Below are positions 44,951-58,009 of a DNA stretch of 64,000 nt, piece after piece. The stretch lies in contig NC_019876.2 in NCBI RefSeq assembly GCF_002234675.1, forward strand, positions 28,533,196-28,597,195, written 5' to 3'. Source of the stretch: Oryzias latipes. Lineage: Eukaryota; Chordata; Actinopteri; Beloniformes; Adrianichthyidae. Positions within the stretch are counted from its first letter, which is position 1, and the number at the start of each line of letters is the position of its first letter. The position numbers were made by a program, and so were the translations under genes. The notes below the pieces were generated by a model, which saw nothing but the letters and a program-made list of their open reading frames with translations, was not told where the DNA came from and did not search any database.

Positions 44951-46268
44951 TTTTACTCAAAGAGCCATTTGGGACCACACCTAAAGAAAAGAAAGCACCC
45001 GGAGCCATAACCCGTTTTGACATCATTATATATATTATGCATGTATATATTATATCAAGGGTGCTCATTACGTCGATCTTCAAGGACATAAGTGTAGATC
45101 GCGGGCCAGAAAAGATAAAAAGGTACTTCTTAAAAATCCACCAGCCAATCAAAATCCTCACTGAGAAGTACAGGACTTGATTGACATGTAGATCGGCCAA
45201 TCGGAGATCCTCTGAAACATACATCACTGCAAATGCACATTATGTTCTTTAAAGGATGATACCGCGGTCGCGTTGGGAGGAGCCACCAGCTGACGTTATG
45301 GTCTGATCGCTGCATGGAGGGATGTGTTTATCAATGCATGGTAGACACGGAGAATGTGGAGATCAGGTTTATTATTTTAAAGAGTTCTACTTGGTAATCA
45401 TGTTTCCATGTTTGAGTTCATAAAATCATCCCAGAGAAAGTCTCTGCTTCAACTCCTGCAGTGAAAGCTGCGTCTCAATCTGACGCCCGTGTTTGCATCT
45501 CTCTGACAGAGTTTGAAGCCAAAGCCCCTCCTCCGCCTCTTTACCTGCTTTTCCTCTCTACCTGTTCACCTGTTCATATCCTCTGCAGCTGAGAGTTGGT
45601 TTCCCCCGCGCTCCTCAGTGTATTATACACAGAGAGCGCAAAATACGGTAGTCGGGGCGCTCCAGCGCAGCACAAGGATGAAAGAGCCGGACGCAGGTTA
45701 TAGCGGGGATAGAGCGGGTTAAGCAAATGAATGGAAGAAGGCGGCCCGCTGAAGAAATATTCAATATTGTACACATTTTATTATTAGTCGGAACTATCTT
45801 TTATTTAGAAAAATCTTTTATTTTGCTAAATCAGTCCAGTGTGAAAAAAACATGAACAAAAGTTATGTTGGCCGGTTTTTGGCTGGGTCTGGCGGTTTTC
45901 AGATGACTTTTGGGCTGGAAAACTGTGACTCTATCTGGCAACACTTGCGCAAACTCTCTGTCATCAGCGAGTTGCTCTCTGCCCCTCAGCACGTCAAGTA
46001 GTCCCGGCAGAAGATCGGAGTGTTGATTGAAGCCGCCCCGCGTGTCTCCTCCTGCCATCAGCTCTGCAGGTCTCGCCCGATAAATACGAGCTCATTTAGG
46101 GAGCTGGTTTTGACGTGGTGCACGCTTCGTACGGAGCCAGCAGATGAACAAACTAAAATAAAATTTAATTATTATAAAATACTCATTATTTTCCAAAGTC
46201 ACAGGGAGCCACAACAAAAGGATGAAAGAGCCACATGTGGCTCCGGAGCCATGGGTTGCCGACCCCTG
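44951..46268. mobile_element. hAT-like repeat remnant with GAGCCACATGTGGCTC ends
   Basis: The left part reads AAAGAGCCATTTGGGACCAC, and the right end reads GAGCCACATGTGGCTCCGG, ATGGGTTGCCGACCCCTGG. This is the terminus of a widespread hAT-type family (CAGGGGTCGGCAACCC when inverted). The left terminus is missing. The interior is a patchwork without coding sequence. The right end sits inside a TTAA MITE. Confidence 0.55.
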
Positions 46269-46318
46269 GTCTAGATGACCCATCTCCCAATGTTAAAGTG
46301 CTTAGGATAGCACAAGGG
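46269..46318. mobile_element. TTAA MITE, one end only
   Basis: TCTAGATGACCC...AGGATAGCACAAGGG followed by TTAA is one end of the MITE seen at 54650, 55387 and 60599. The other end was lost where the hAT-like element inserted. Confidence 0.65.
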
Positions 46319-46329
46319 TTAAGCAATGC

Positions 46330-46921
46330 AAAAATAACTAAAGCAACTTTTTTGGATGTAAAAAAAAATTATGAACAGTTAGAACTACCAGTACATATTT
46401 TTATTAATTTTCTTTGTAATGGCCTTCCACTCTGGTGTTTTGCCCCCCTTCCAAAGTCTTCTGACCCCTTTCATCCCCCTCATATAAAATGTTCTAGCTC
46501 CGCCCCTGATCTAAATAGTAGGTAGGCCAGTTCACCACTTGGACTTTTGGGGACGATGTTCCGATGTTGTAATATCTGGACTCTGTGGTATTATTGCATT
46601 GTCGTGCTTTTTCTGGAATTTTCAATTTCAAAAAGATAAAATACATTAAAAAAAAGGAAATCATAAACATAAACACCACAGCAAATGACAATATTCAAAG
46701 TCTGAAAAGGACTTTGAAAGGAAGATTACCAACTTATCGATTACAAGCCTCTTCTTTTCATTTCACAATTCATACTGATATTTGACACAGTCTCAGTTCA
46801 TTCTCCACCTGTACTGCCTTTGATTTGTCTCTGAGACGACCTGACGAGGATCAGACACTAAATGAAAGATTGCATTGTTGCAGAACCGGACCTGCACAGC
46901 CAGACTCTACATAAAGACAAA
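46330..46921. repeat. copia-flanking duplicated sequence
   Basis: It matches 22740-23280, including the GATGTTGTAATATCTGG and CGACCTGACGAGGATCAGAC stretches downstream of the copia RT. No gene is seen. Confidence 0.7.
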
Positions 46922-47356
46922 TCAGAGGAAAAGAAGAAAAGCCCAATGAATGGGGCCAAAGTCCTCCACCTTGTCCCATGTCCTCATGGCTTTTTCGTTG
47001 CTTGCTGCAATTATCACATCGTTAAACCAGATGATTAGTATTGTTTTATCATTGGCTGTCTCTTTGGTGTGAACACAGTGGTCTGGTTGGTTTTGTGTAA
47101 AATCTCTTTCAGCCAGGCAGTCATGTAAAACTCTATTCCAGTTCCGACCAGACAGTTTCAGGCCGTACAGGGATGTTTCTAGCTCACAAACCAAATCTTT
47201 CCCCTCTTCATAGCCTTCTGGCTGGTCAGTGTAGATCTCATAATCAATGGGAGTGTGTAGGTCAGCTGTTGTTACGTCCATTTGATGAAGTAACAAGTTT
47301 TTTGAGCTGCTTTTTGTAACAAAACTCTTATGCTTGTCAAGGTGAAAAAATGTCAC
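46922..47356 (-). pseudogene. copia reverse transcriptase fragment
   Basis: The frame reads DVTTADLHTPIDYEIYTDQP and LETSLYGLKLSGRNWNR, standard Ty1/copia RT motifs, then a thumb-like segment ending at about 46930. The catalytic YxDD region is represented only by a degenerate WFNDVIIA. It is nearly identical to 23281-23701. Confidence 0.85.
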
Positions 47357-48459
47357 TGTAATCTATTTCCTTTTCCTGGCTGTAGCCCTTAGCTTCAAAT
47401 CTGGCTTTGTACTTGTCATTACCATCACTGTCACTTTTCGCAGAATAGACCCATTTACCCCCCACTGTTTTCGTGCCCTTTGGCAGACTAGTGAGAGTAA
47501 AGGTGTTGTTCTCTCTCAATGACTGGATTCCTTCATCCATGGCTTTAATCCGGTGTTTTGCGTTATCTGACTCTGCAGCTTCTTTGAATGGTTGTGGGAT
47601 ACCACATACTGCTCTGTACCAGTAAACTACGTAACTATGAACCTCAGTTGTGCCAGTTACAAAATCCTTCAGGTGACTGGGTTTTCTCCTCTCTCTTGTT
47701 GGGTATCTTTCACCGACACATGCATCACCGGCTACACCTGGCTCTTTTTGGTCGTACTCATCAAACGTGTCACTCTGGGACTTTTCGTCTTTCACCATTT
47801 GCTCCTGAACTTCCATAATATCTGTTGATGTTGTGGGTGTTACTGTCAGGAACAAGTAGATTTACTCTGCCATAATCATTTGGTCCAACTTCACCTGTCT
47901 GTGTTTGCCTCTCTGCGCTCATCTTGCTCACAAATTTGACAAGTCGATGTCTCTGGACTTTTTCAGTCCCAGGTTTCTCAGAAGGTTTTTCCAACCAAAT
48001 AGGCTGGACTGTTTGTGTCATATCCAACAAAGTATTCTTGGTCACACTTTGAATCAGGTTTACCCCTGTCCGGTTTGTATGTTTAACATGCAGATCCAAT
48101 TTTTGCCTTTTTGGCCTTCTTCCTGTTAGCATTTGGAAAGCAGTATTTCCTGTTCGCCTGTTAAAACATCTGTTTCGCACTACTGCTGCTGTTTGAACAG
48201 CATAGTTCCACAGGCCTTTGGGTAACTCACTTTTGATTACACCTACCCATCTCAAAAAGAGTACGCCAGCCTCTCTTGGCAGTGCCGTTCTGAATACGTT
48301 TATATGGTGCTGATGTCTCACACTTAATACCATTTTTCCTCAACAAAGTTTGAAAGTCTCTGCATGGAAACTCCGTTCCCGTTATCAGTTTGGATGCATT
48401 TTACTTTCCTAAAAGGAGCAATATTGGCTAAAAATGTCTCAGTTGCGTGCAGTGCATCT
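47337..48459 (-). pseudogene. copia integrase core, C-terminal part and linker to RT
   Basis: From 48459 downward the frame reads ALHATETFLANIAPF, QTDNGNGVSMQ (second catalytic Asp region), then after a frame change LPKGLWNYAVQTAAVVRNRCF and VQRHRLVKFVSKMSAERQTQTG. The linker follows (YPTRERRKPSHLKDFV) and the start of RT. Several frame changes occur. The segment is directly joined on its 5' side to a 6.17-kb TIR element. Confidence 0.8.
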
Positions 48460-49339
48460 GGGTCATTATCACCATAAAGTGCCTTTGGTGTCCCCGTGAC
48501 TATTACTCTTTCATAAACTAAATGGAGCAGAATAACTAAACTCTGACTTCTTATCATAAGTGACCCAAGACTTGCACACAAATCATTGAAATAATTTGGT
48601 TCTTAAATTGTGATTTCTTTAGTTTATGCAATTTTTTTTCTTTGGATGTATGCGATTTTGGTATGTCCCACACGCTGTTCTGCTAACTTCAGGGTGTGTA
48701 ATAAATGGTTAAATTATGCCAAATTAAAAAAAGATTAGTACACATTTCATGTCACAGCACAGTACTTGATAAAACAAGTAATTTTGATAAGGCAAATTTT
48801 ATTTTCATAATGCTATTGAAGATTTTGCGCACGTCCCTGACATTGCTGTCCACCCTGTCATTTTGGGATAACTGTCTCTCTAAAAAAACTGCAAATGTTT
48901 AGAGTGACATCACAACCAGCATTTTGTCTTTCTTCACTGGAGACTGAAACAGTGGCTAGTTGCAGAGTAAATATTTACACTTTTGTTTAGTAATTTTAAT
49001 CATATTAGGTGTGTAGTTAGATGTTGTCAAGCTTAACATGTCCACCCTGTCATGGTGAAATATCATTTAATATAAAAGCCTTTCCTAAATTTAAAATATA
49101 TACGTTAAACAGTACACAGTCTACTTGCTAACTGAATCATGTTGCTAAGTGAAGATCCACAATGTGCTCAATAAATGCTAACATTAACCAAAAACGTCCA
49201 CCCCGTCATTGTCCACCCTGTCAGCAAACCTTCTTTGACAGGGTGGACATGGTTCATGACAGGAAAGACATTTTGATAGTTTATGGGAACAAACTAATAA
49301 TGTTACATATTACAACAGCTCCTACTGACATTTATTACT

Positions 49340-49420
49340 TAAATTTCCCCTTGTGGAATTAACAAAGCACAATTGAATTGAATTGAATAACAATAAACAA
49401 GGTTTATAACAGTAAAGGTT
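49340..49420 (+). repeat. LINE/SINE-type 3' tail with (TTGAA)n
   Basis: TTTCCCCTTGTGGAATTAAC followed by AATTGAATTGAATTGAAT resembles the 3' terminus of fish LINE-related elements. No coding part is attached. Confidence 0.45.
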
Positions 49421-50417
<997 letters not shown>

Positions 50418-51747
50418 TCAGCTAACCGATACATTGAAGAAATTGCATATGAGATTTTTCTCTCAGCATATTGGCCACATTTCAGACCCCTCCTTTTGCC
50501 GTCTCAGACCCTTTTGGGTAGTATCACAGTGAAAAGGGAGACAACAACTACAGAGTATGAGTTCGCCACAGAATTCCAGGAGAGGCTACTCCATTTTAGG
50601 CGCCATGTTTTCAACATTAAATGGCAGTGTGAGGCCTACAGGAAGCTCAGGAGCAGCTTGAAGCACAATAGCTCCCTCTTGCATATAGATTTTAGAGAAA
50701 ATTACTCGTGCAAGTACAGTGAAGAAATACAATCTGTGCATTTTGGAGGCTCACATAAGCAGGCCAGTCTGCACACTGGAGTGCTCTACATCCCTGGTGA
50801 ACAAGCACCACATACCTTCTCCAGAATACATGACCCTGTCGCCATCTGGGCCCACCTTGATTCAGTTCTGAAGATACTGAGAGAACGTCACCCACTAGCT
50901 AGCATTACTTCATTTTTACAGCGAAAAGCCTGCAACACAGCATCGACAAAAGGGAAATTTCTTCTACCTCTCAACAGAACCCTACAAGTATGGGTTCAAA
51001 CAAATAACATGGAATTTATTTGAGGCTAGTCATGGCAAGGGTGCACCAGATGGTGTAGATCACATGTGTCAAACTCAAGGCCCGGGGGCCAAATGTGGCC
51101 CGCCATGTCATTTTAGTGGCCCTCAAGAGCATAAAAGTTTTTAATTTCTTATAATAAAAAATTACATTGGGTGTGTATTTATTCATATCTAGGGGGAATA
51201 GGACTTGAAATATCGGATTGGGTAACTAAACATTAGGACTTAAACTCTGTCCATATAACCTAACCTGAGAGAATCAAATGTAAAAGGATTTATGCTGGAG
51301 TAACAAGCAAACATGTTTCTGTTCTATGCAACTGTGACTGTCACTTTAAAAAGTTATAGTAAATAAATAATGAGTTATTAAGGAGTAGTTACATTTATTT
51401 TTCATTACATTTAGTTACATGTATAAGTTATATTTGGCCCTTTGAGAACAGCCACTATGCTGATGTGGCCCTCAGTGAAAATGAGTTTGACACCCCCTGG
51501 TGTAGATGGAGCCCTCAAGAGGTCAGCAGACCGGATTGTTGCCCATGGAGGAGACATTCCTGATGCCCAGAGCTTGTATGAAAAGCTGAAAAGCCTGGAG
51601 ACATCTGTTGAGCTGTTCTATGTCCCAGAGAGTGATATTGAATCCAAGACTGAGGTACCTGCAATAGCTGCCATAAAAGACTGCTTGGAGATGTGTCTCA
51701 GTGATATTGTTTTTGTTGTTTTTTCAAACCAATCATTCTCCTCTTAA
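50418..51747 (+). pseudogene. uncharacterised transposase-like protein of the 6.17-kb element
   Basis: A plus-strand frame from 50418 reads SANRYIEEIAYEIFLSAYWPHF, then DFRENY (50688-50705), SLHTGVLYIP and DPVAIWAHLDSVLKILRE. At about 50915 the frame shifts by one and continues as KGNFFYLSTEPYKYGF, TWN-FEASHGKGAPDG (51010-51056). A 439-bp hAT MITE interrupts it, and it resumes at 51508 as GALKRSADRIVAHGGDIPDA and ETSVELFYVPESDIE. The Asp/Glu in DFRENY, a Ser-acid position (SEK at 50920-50928) and the SHGKG..DG block are spaced like a DDE-type catalytic core. I recall similar repeat-associated proteins in fish and cnidarians with no firm name. The N-terminus is lost at a LINE insertion. It is inactive here. 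Confidence 0.55.
51061..51499. mobile_element. hAT MITE, 439 bp
   Basis: The ends read CACATGTGTCAAACTC and GAGTTTGACACCCCCTG, with AAGGCCCGGGGGCCAAATG near the left end. A perfect 8-bp target duplication GTGTAGAT lies at 51053-51060 and 51500-51507. Removing it rejoins the surrounding transposase-like frame. Confidence 0.9.
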
Positions 51748-52218
51748 AACAACATTTTTCTTGTAATTTTACAGTTGAATGTTTGACTTTCACTGTGCAC
51801 ATTGATGTTCAGAAGTTATCTCAATAATGCCACACGAATGGCTAATTTCTGGTGTTTTTCGACATAAAGGAAGAGTGGATCAAAACCAGTCTGTTCACCT
51901 GATAATTTCACCCTACATGGGAAAGGGAATTCTGGTAGTGATTTTCTTTCATTAATTGCATAATGAGGTAATTTAACGACCTTTTAAAAATGTGTCCACC
52001 CTGTCATGCCTAGGGTCCACCCTGCCGTGCTACTGTCCACCCTGTCATTTTCCTATTCAAAGAAAATAAACAATGTATTTCTACAAGTTAGCAAAACTAT
52101 CTGTGTGATTCCTTTATTAATACATATGGGCCAAGTGGTTTTGGTTGAAATTTTCACCAAATATCTTTGTTCTTAGATTTTATTTAGAAAAGAAAGTGCA
52201 ATTCTTGCTGATTTTGTA
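51748..52218. other. 3' part of the 6.17-kb element with motif copies
   Basis: No coding sequence is present. Three copies of GTCCACCCTG(T/C)C are clustered at 51993-52046. Confidence 0.5.
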
Positions 52219-54268
52219 CACTGTAAACCCGAACAAGTTACCAGAACTTAAAAAAATTAAGGCAATCATTTGCCACAATTTTTTTGAGTTGATTAACTAA
52301 AAAGTCTGAGTTTTCCATAACATAAAAGATTTAATTGTGTGCTACTTGTATTTCTTCATAACAGTTAAATTAAAAGTGTCAATTTGTGCAAGTCAAATAT
52401 TGGCATTAAATATAACCTACATTTACACATTAAGACAACTTAATTGTCATCAGTTACAATGACTCGCAGTTTTGAGTTTTAAAGCCACAGGAATAAGTTT
52501 GCATAACTTAAAAAAATAGGGAAAAACAACAATTTTATCTTAACAGAACTCGATATTGATTAGTTACCTTCTTGTACAGGGATAATCAATTTGTTTGAGT
52601 CAGTAAACTCAAAACCATGCTTTTCAAAACTTATTTTCTTTAGGCAAATGATTGCCTAAAAAAATAGAGTAATGGTAACTTAAAACACTCTAAAAAGAAA
52701 AAAAGTTGATCCAACTTAATTGAATTACTTCAGTTGGTAACACCTAATTGAATTGAGTTCATGCAACTCAGTTTTTTATGGCAATTTAACTCAAATTGAT
52801 AAGTTGGTCTAATTGAAAAAACATGTTATAAATTTTGCTTCAACAATTTACATTGGCACATTATTCTAAAGTTTCAACTACTGGACCTTGAACTATTCAC
52901 ATCAAAGACATGAATGACCCAGCAATGTCTCATAGTTCAAGACAGGAGCTCAGGTGTTGCGAACTCTGCCTTTAATAATGGGACATACCATGTTTTTTGC
53001 TCTACGGGGTTGGTCATCATCGTCTACCAAACTCTAACTTATGGTTCAGAAAGAAATAAAAATAACAGTTTCATTTACTAGTTCAAACAGAGTAAAACAG
53101 CTACACAACAAAAACCATGGACAAAAACGCACACTTAAACCCCAATCTGCCCAGTTTGGCAAAGAGAATGGTATCCCATAATTCCTTGCGCTGCCTTACG
53201 TTATGATATCATGGTGCATTTACACAAAAGTTACACCAACTTAATTCAATTAAGTTGATTGAAAGTGAAATAACTACATCAGACAACTATGTGTCATTTT
53301 TAAGTTGAATGAACCCAAAACAATGATTTATTTTCACCAAACCAAATAATTAAGATAGAACAATGGAAAAAAGTTAATCTTTCCAACTACAGCCCAAAAC
53401 CTCTTTTTAGATTGTACAGCAAAATGTTGTGAACACCTGCCTAACAATATTAATGACTCACTCCTTTCTGTGCAATGCCTAAATAAAACTAATGAAAGTA
53501 CTTTTCATACGTAAGTTTAACTCTTACAAGAATTATTTTATTAAACAATATCTTTTGTTGTACAAAGGAGCCTTCGCGTCTGCCTACTTCTTCCATTTAT
53601 TTGAACATGTAAACAGCCAAACAGCATGGATCTCACTTCTGCTTCCAGCCCTCTCACTCATGGTTTTCACACCAAGATTTCCCACTTCCCATGAGTCTTA
53701 GGGGCTGAAGGCGGGGCTGGAGGTTGCTACAATATTTAGAAAAATAAAAATAAAAATTTGAGAGCATGCGGGGCAAGGAATTGTTTAATCCACCTGAAAC
53801 AAGAGAGATAAGAAATCCATGATGCAATACTTAAATCTACATATTACACTTTAATTATGTTTTAAGTTTAATTTACTTAATTTAAACATATTTTATTTTA
53901 AATTAAAAATTATTAGTTACATATACTCAAAACAGGGGATGTGTTGAACAAACTTTATATGATTGAGTTAGAAGAGCTTTTTTGACAACTTTGAGTATTA
54001 GCTACTCATTATATTTAATTACTTTGAACGTTCGGGTTTACAGTTTGCAATACTTAAATCTATATATTACACTTGAATTATGTTTTTAGGTTTAATTTAC
54101 TTAATTTAAACATATTTTATTTTAAATTAAAAACTATTAGTTACATATACTCAAAACAGGGGATGTGTTGAACAAACTTCATATGATTGAGTTAGAAGAG
54201 TTTTTTTTTAATTTTGAGTATTAGCTACTCATTATATTTAATTACTCTGAACGTTTGGGTTTACAGTG
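52219..54268. mobile_element. 2.05-kb TA-site element with a duplicated right end
   Basis: The left end is CACTGTAAACCCGAACAAG after TA, and the right end GTTTGGGTTTACAGTG before TA. The right terminal segment is present twice in tandem (53824-54046 and 54047-54268, period 223), each ending in a GGGTTTACAG terminus. The interior is AT-rich with many AACTTAATT/AAGTTGA repeats and no ORF. A TA target and a terminal CACTGTAAA suggest a Tc1/mariner-related or similar MITE. Confidence 0.65.
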
Positions 54269-54649
54269 TATGGGAACAACATTGTTTGCCCTAATTTAAT
54301 TACTATCTAAATACTCTTCTTATTAGCTAATACACAGTTTTGACAAAGGGACTAAGTAGCTTTCTGAAAATATCAATTTTATATCCATGATCTAATTACA
54401 ATGTATTTAATCTACTCTGAAATCGTCCATGACAGGGTTGACATTTTTTACTGTTTGTGTGTGCATTGTCTGCTTGCAGTTAATTTATAAAAAGTGTGGG
54501 AGCTTGACCAACATGCATTTCTGACAGCACCGCATCCACCTAACACAATAAATGCGAAGTTAAATGGAAAATCCCATATTTTTTGGTGGGATATTGGGAA
54601 GTCTCAAAGGCACCTTATGGTGATATTGACCCATCTATTTTTGCTGTAA

Positions 54650-54852
54650 CTCTTGTGCTATCCTAGGCACTTCAACATTGGGAGTTGGGTCATCTAGACC
54701 CACTAGACAGAGCTCTGAACCTTTTTTCTTCAATGATTTGTGATCTTCACTGGTGTCCATGGATTACATGAAATCTTTCCACCTTTATCCACCTTTGTCA
54801 TGGTAGGGAGAACATGTCAATGGAAGGGTGGGGTCATAGGATAGTACAAGGG
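54650..54852. mobile_element. TTAA-site MITE (piggyBac-like), copy in copia integrase
   Basis: The ends read CTCTTGTGCTATCC and GGATAGTACAAGGG, followed by TTAA at 54853-54856. The left TTAA has decayed to GTAA. The interior has the same segments as the copy at 55387 (GTTGGGTCATCTAGACCC, ATCTTCACTGGTGTCCATGG). TTAA duplication and a CCCTTGTGC terminus point to piggyBac-like mobilisation. Confidence 0.8.
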
Positions 54853-54856
54853 TTAA

Positions 54857-55382
54857 AAAAGATGCAAATGCTGTGCTGGAGTAGTCATCAGTGAATGACT
54901 GCGCATATTTGTACCCATCAATAGACTCATTTGCTATTGGTCCTGCTAAGTCTGTGTGTACCATCTGCAGGGGGGCTGTTGCTCTCTCATCAGGATTCCT
55001 ATTTCGTGTTTGTGTAAATTTCCCCTGAATACACACCTCACATTCGTGGTCAAGCTTATCTGTTCTGCCCTTAATAGTCATCCCATCTACCATATTTTGC
55101 AACCTTAGTATATCCTCATAGTTGCAGTGGCCTAATATCTTGTGCCATGTCTGCATATTGCGACAGGTGTTACATCTATAATTATTTTCAACTTCAGTTT
55201 GCAAATAGTACAACTTGCCATGTATATGAATGTTATAATTGGTACCGTCTTTGTGGGTTAACACATGCTTAACACAATGTTGCTCCTGAGCAACTCCCTT
55301 ACACATAGTTCCATCTGCTAGTTCCACAACATGCGTGTCCGGTTTGAAGTTCTCGTCAAAGCTCTTGAATTTGGCAACATCC
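54857..55382 (-). pseudogene. copia GAG-pre-integrase and integrase N-terminus
   Basis: The frame reads ELADGTMCKGVAQ, then a zinc-finger region with NTCRNMQTWHKILGHCNYEDI and HECEVCIQGKFTQ (HHCC). The first catalytic Asp region follows (HTDLAGPIANESIDGYKY, FTDDYSS). It ends at the MITE at 54857. This is the best-preserved part of the copia element. Confidence 0.85.
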
Positions 55383-55386
55383 TTAA

Positions 55387-55601
55387 CCCTTTTGCTATCC
55401 TAGGCACTTTAACATTGGGAGTTGGGTCATCTAGACCCACTAGACAGTGTTCTGAACCTTTTTTCTTCAATGATTTGTGATCTTCACTGGTGTCCATGGA
55501 TTACATGAAATCTTCTCAACCTTTATCCACCTTTGTCACGGTAGGGAGAACAGGTTAATGTAAGGATCGGGTCATCTGGACCCCATGGGATAGCACAAGG
55601 G
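55387..55601. mobile_element. TTAA-site MITE (piggyBac-like), copy in copia protease region
   Basis: It follows TTAA at 55383-55386, begins CCCTTTTGCTATCC and ends GGGATAGCACAAGGG. The right TTAA has lost one T. It interrupts copia between the protease active site and the GAG-pre-integrase segment. Confidence 0.8.
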
Positions 55602-55646
55602 TAATGATGTGTGAGGTGGCTCCAGTGTCGACCATTAGGCCCTTTT

Positions 55647-55650
<4 letters not shown>
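55602..55650 (-). pseudogene. copia protease active-site stub
   Basis: The minus strand reads GLMVDTGATSH, the copia aspartic protease motif. It is trapped between a MITE on one side and an L1 on the other. Confidence 0.75.
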
Positions 55651-55680
<30 letters not shown>

Positions 55681-57599
55681 TTGTCCTGTCCAACAGCTAG
55701 GCAAACAGATGAGAGCTGAGGGCCTCTTGTGTTGGACATATTTTATTTTAACAAGAGGGGTTATTAATCTTCAGACAAACCAAAGGTATGTCTGAATAAA
55801 CCCCTTTTGTAATTGAGGCCAAACTTTATTAATTTCAATCATGTTTGAAAATCTTTGGTGTTGGACCGGACGGAAAAGGAAAGAAGGGAAGAAGAGAGAG
55901 GGACGTTAGAGAGAGGGGGGGGTAGGAGGGTGATAATAGGAGGGGAAGGGGGGTAAGACCATGAAGCAGCATAGAGCAGACAGGTTTACTGGTTGTTTAT
56001 CGTTACGGTACGGTTCAAATGTAGTACAAAAAGGGCGGGGCCTGTTCACACACACTCAAATATTATCAACACACCTGCTAGCCGCAAAAATGTCCACATG
56101 TCAACATGCACACAAAACAGATAGTGTTCACGAACGCATACCTATGCCTTTAAACCAACTAGTGTGAAATCTTTCATTCATTCAATCATGCAAACTATTA
56201 GTGCAAAGGTGAGCTAACACCTGTGCTCAGGTGAGTGTTTATGTTCTTCTAAAATGGATGGTGGAATGTGAAAAGAAGGAGGAGGAGCGCCCAGCCACCC
56301 CCACATCCATACCCCCGCCGCAGCAGCAGCGGCAGCCGGAATTCCCCCAACGCCACACGGGAACAGGCAGGGAACAACCGCCCCCCGGGCGACCAAGACC
56401 GCCACCCAGGCCAGGGCCAGCAGGACCGCCGCGAGGCCCCCAGAGCCAGAGAGCAGGGAGGCGCAGAGGGAAAGAGAGCGCCGCCCCAGCCCAGCCAGGA
56501 AAGCAGCCCCCCGCCGCGCTGGAAGAGCCCAACGCAGGGCCCCACCGGAGAGGGACGCCCACAGCCCCAGACGAGCACCCCACCACCACCCAGGAGTTCC
56601 GGGCATCCCCCCGCCCCGACCCCAGGTACGAGCCAGGACCCCCCAAGGGAGACCCGCTCCGCACTCCAGGCAGCCACCCACCCGGCCCACGGTTGGTCCA
56701 GGTAGGAGCAAGGCAGGGGCCCGCCGCCCCCGCCCAGGAGGGGGGAACCCCGGGGAAAAAAGGGCGGCCCACAAGGGATGTTATAAATATGGCCCGACCA
56801 GGCTCGGCCATGTTGGAAGTTTGGCGGGGCCCAGCGCCCAGGGGCAAGGACCAGGACCCACCCCCCAGGGACACGAACACCCCCGGCTCAGGTGTAATAT
56901 GAACCCCCCCACCGCGCGGAGAGAGCACCGCCGGGCCCAGGGAGCCGGCACCCAAGGGACACGGCCGCCATCGCCAAGGGGCCCGCACCCCCCACCAGGG
57001 AAGGGGTAGGGGACAGATGGACCCAGGTCCCACCTTCCTTGTAAAATGTGTGTGCGTGTATGGGTGTTTGAGAGGGTGTTTGTGTGCATGTGTGTGTGTT
57101 TATGTTTGAATGTATATATTGAAGGGGGAGGGGTGTGTGTACTAAGGGGGGGTGCAGTTAAAATTGGCGAGTAGGGCACTAAGGGGACATCTCCTGATTA
57201 CTCACAGTGATGTCCCCTCACCCTCCACACCAAGGGGCCCTAAATGCCTAAGGTGCGGTTAAAATTGGCGGGTAGGGTGCCAGGAGGACATCTGCTGCTT
57301 GCTTGCAGTGATGTCCAAGCACCCCCCCTACCAAGGACCCTACATGTCTAAGGTGCAAATAAAACCGAAAGAGGGGGGGCCCACTCCATACGGCAACTAT
57401 AGGAGGGGGGCCACTCCCAAGTAGCCCCCCCCCAAGGCGCATCGCAGGCTAGACCCCCCACCCCCTCACCCTAATATGAGGTTATATAAGGAAGGGGGTA
57501 AGTTGGGGACAGCTGGTAGACTGTCCCCCGGTGGTCAAACAGCCGTCCCCCAGCCCACCCCCAGCAAAGGGGCCAGGGCCACCCAGCCCAGGGCCCTTT
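55651..57599 (-). mobile_element. 5'-truncated L1 (3' UTR only) in copia
   Basis: The insert starts with a T-run (inverse poly(A), 55651-55678) and is bounded by a perfect 17-bp target duplication ATTAGGCCCTTTTCCTT (55634-55650 and 57600-57616). It consists solely of the skewed L1 3' UTR also seen at 8268-9792. All the long Pro/Gly/Arg-rich frames between 56214 and 57179 are composition artefacts. Confidence 0.9.
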
Positions 57600-57616
57600 A
57601 TTAGGCCCTTTTCCTT

Positions 57617-57700
57617 AATGCAACGTGCTGGTTGCTGCTGGCCTTTGACGTTTGCATTAGTACGCATGGTCAAGCTCCAACGTAAATATCTAACCTTTAA
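57617..57700 (-). pseudogene. copia fragment upstream of protease
   Basis: The minus strand carries a short frame (NANVKGQQQPARCIKEKGL) that continues the copia frame across the L1 insertion. The remainder of gag is not recognisable beyond about 57700. Confidence 0.5.
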
Positions 57701-57769
57701 CCCCATACTCTTCGGCCCGATCCTTGAAGTCTTCCAACCAAAATCTTTTAAGCATTCTTAAAACCTGCT

Positions 57770-57910
57770 TTGAGAGTGGAGGAGGTCTCTCATTTCAAGC
57801 CGTTGCTCCTCGTCTTTGGAACTCCCTCCCATTGTCGTGTCAAATTGACTCCGTTGACTGTTTTAAATCTCAGGTCAAGACGTTTTTGTTCAGGAGAGCT
57901 TTTAGTTGAT
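57770..57910 (+). pseudogene. LINE (L2/Rex-type) RT C-terminal end
   Basis: The frame 57724-57909 reads GLSFQAVAPRLWNSLPLSC and VDCFKSQVKTFLFRRAFS, the usual C-terminus of L2/Rex1-type LINE proteins. It is separate from the LINE that starts at about 58010. Confidence 0.7.
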
Positions 57911-58009
57911 TTTATTCCTTGTTTAACTACGTTTTACTGTGTTTTGTTTTATACTTATTATATATTATTACTTCTTTGAGTTTTGATATGATTGATGCAT
58001 GAAAATGCT

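Noticed and set aside
45513-46283. Short frames as possible genes downstream of copy 4
   Set aside because: The region is a patchwork of hAT-like repeat sequence; no domain, splice pattern or conservation is visible.
49162-49362. 66-codon frame with Cys/His-rich start
   Set aside because: It translates the GTCCACCC(T/C)GTCA motif copies; the motif occurs in both orientations and frames, so it is a DNA signal rather than protein coding.
56214-57179. Frames up to 264 codons in the inverted L1 copy
   Set aside because: Same reason as at 8592-9237; the sequence is non-coding UTR inside a 17-bp TSD.
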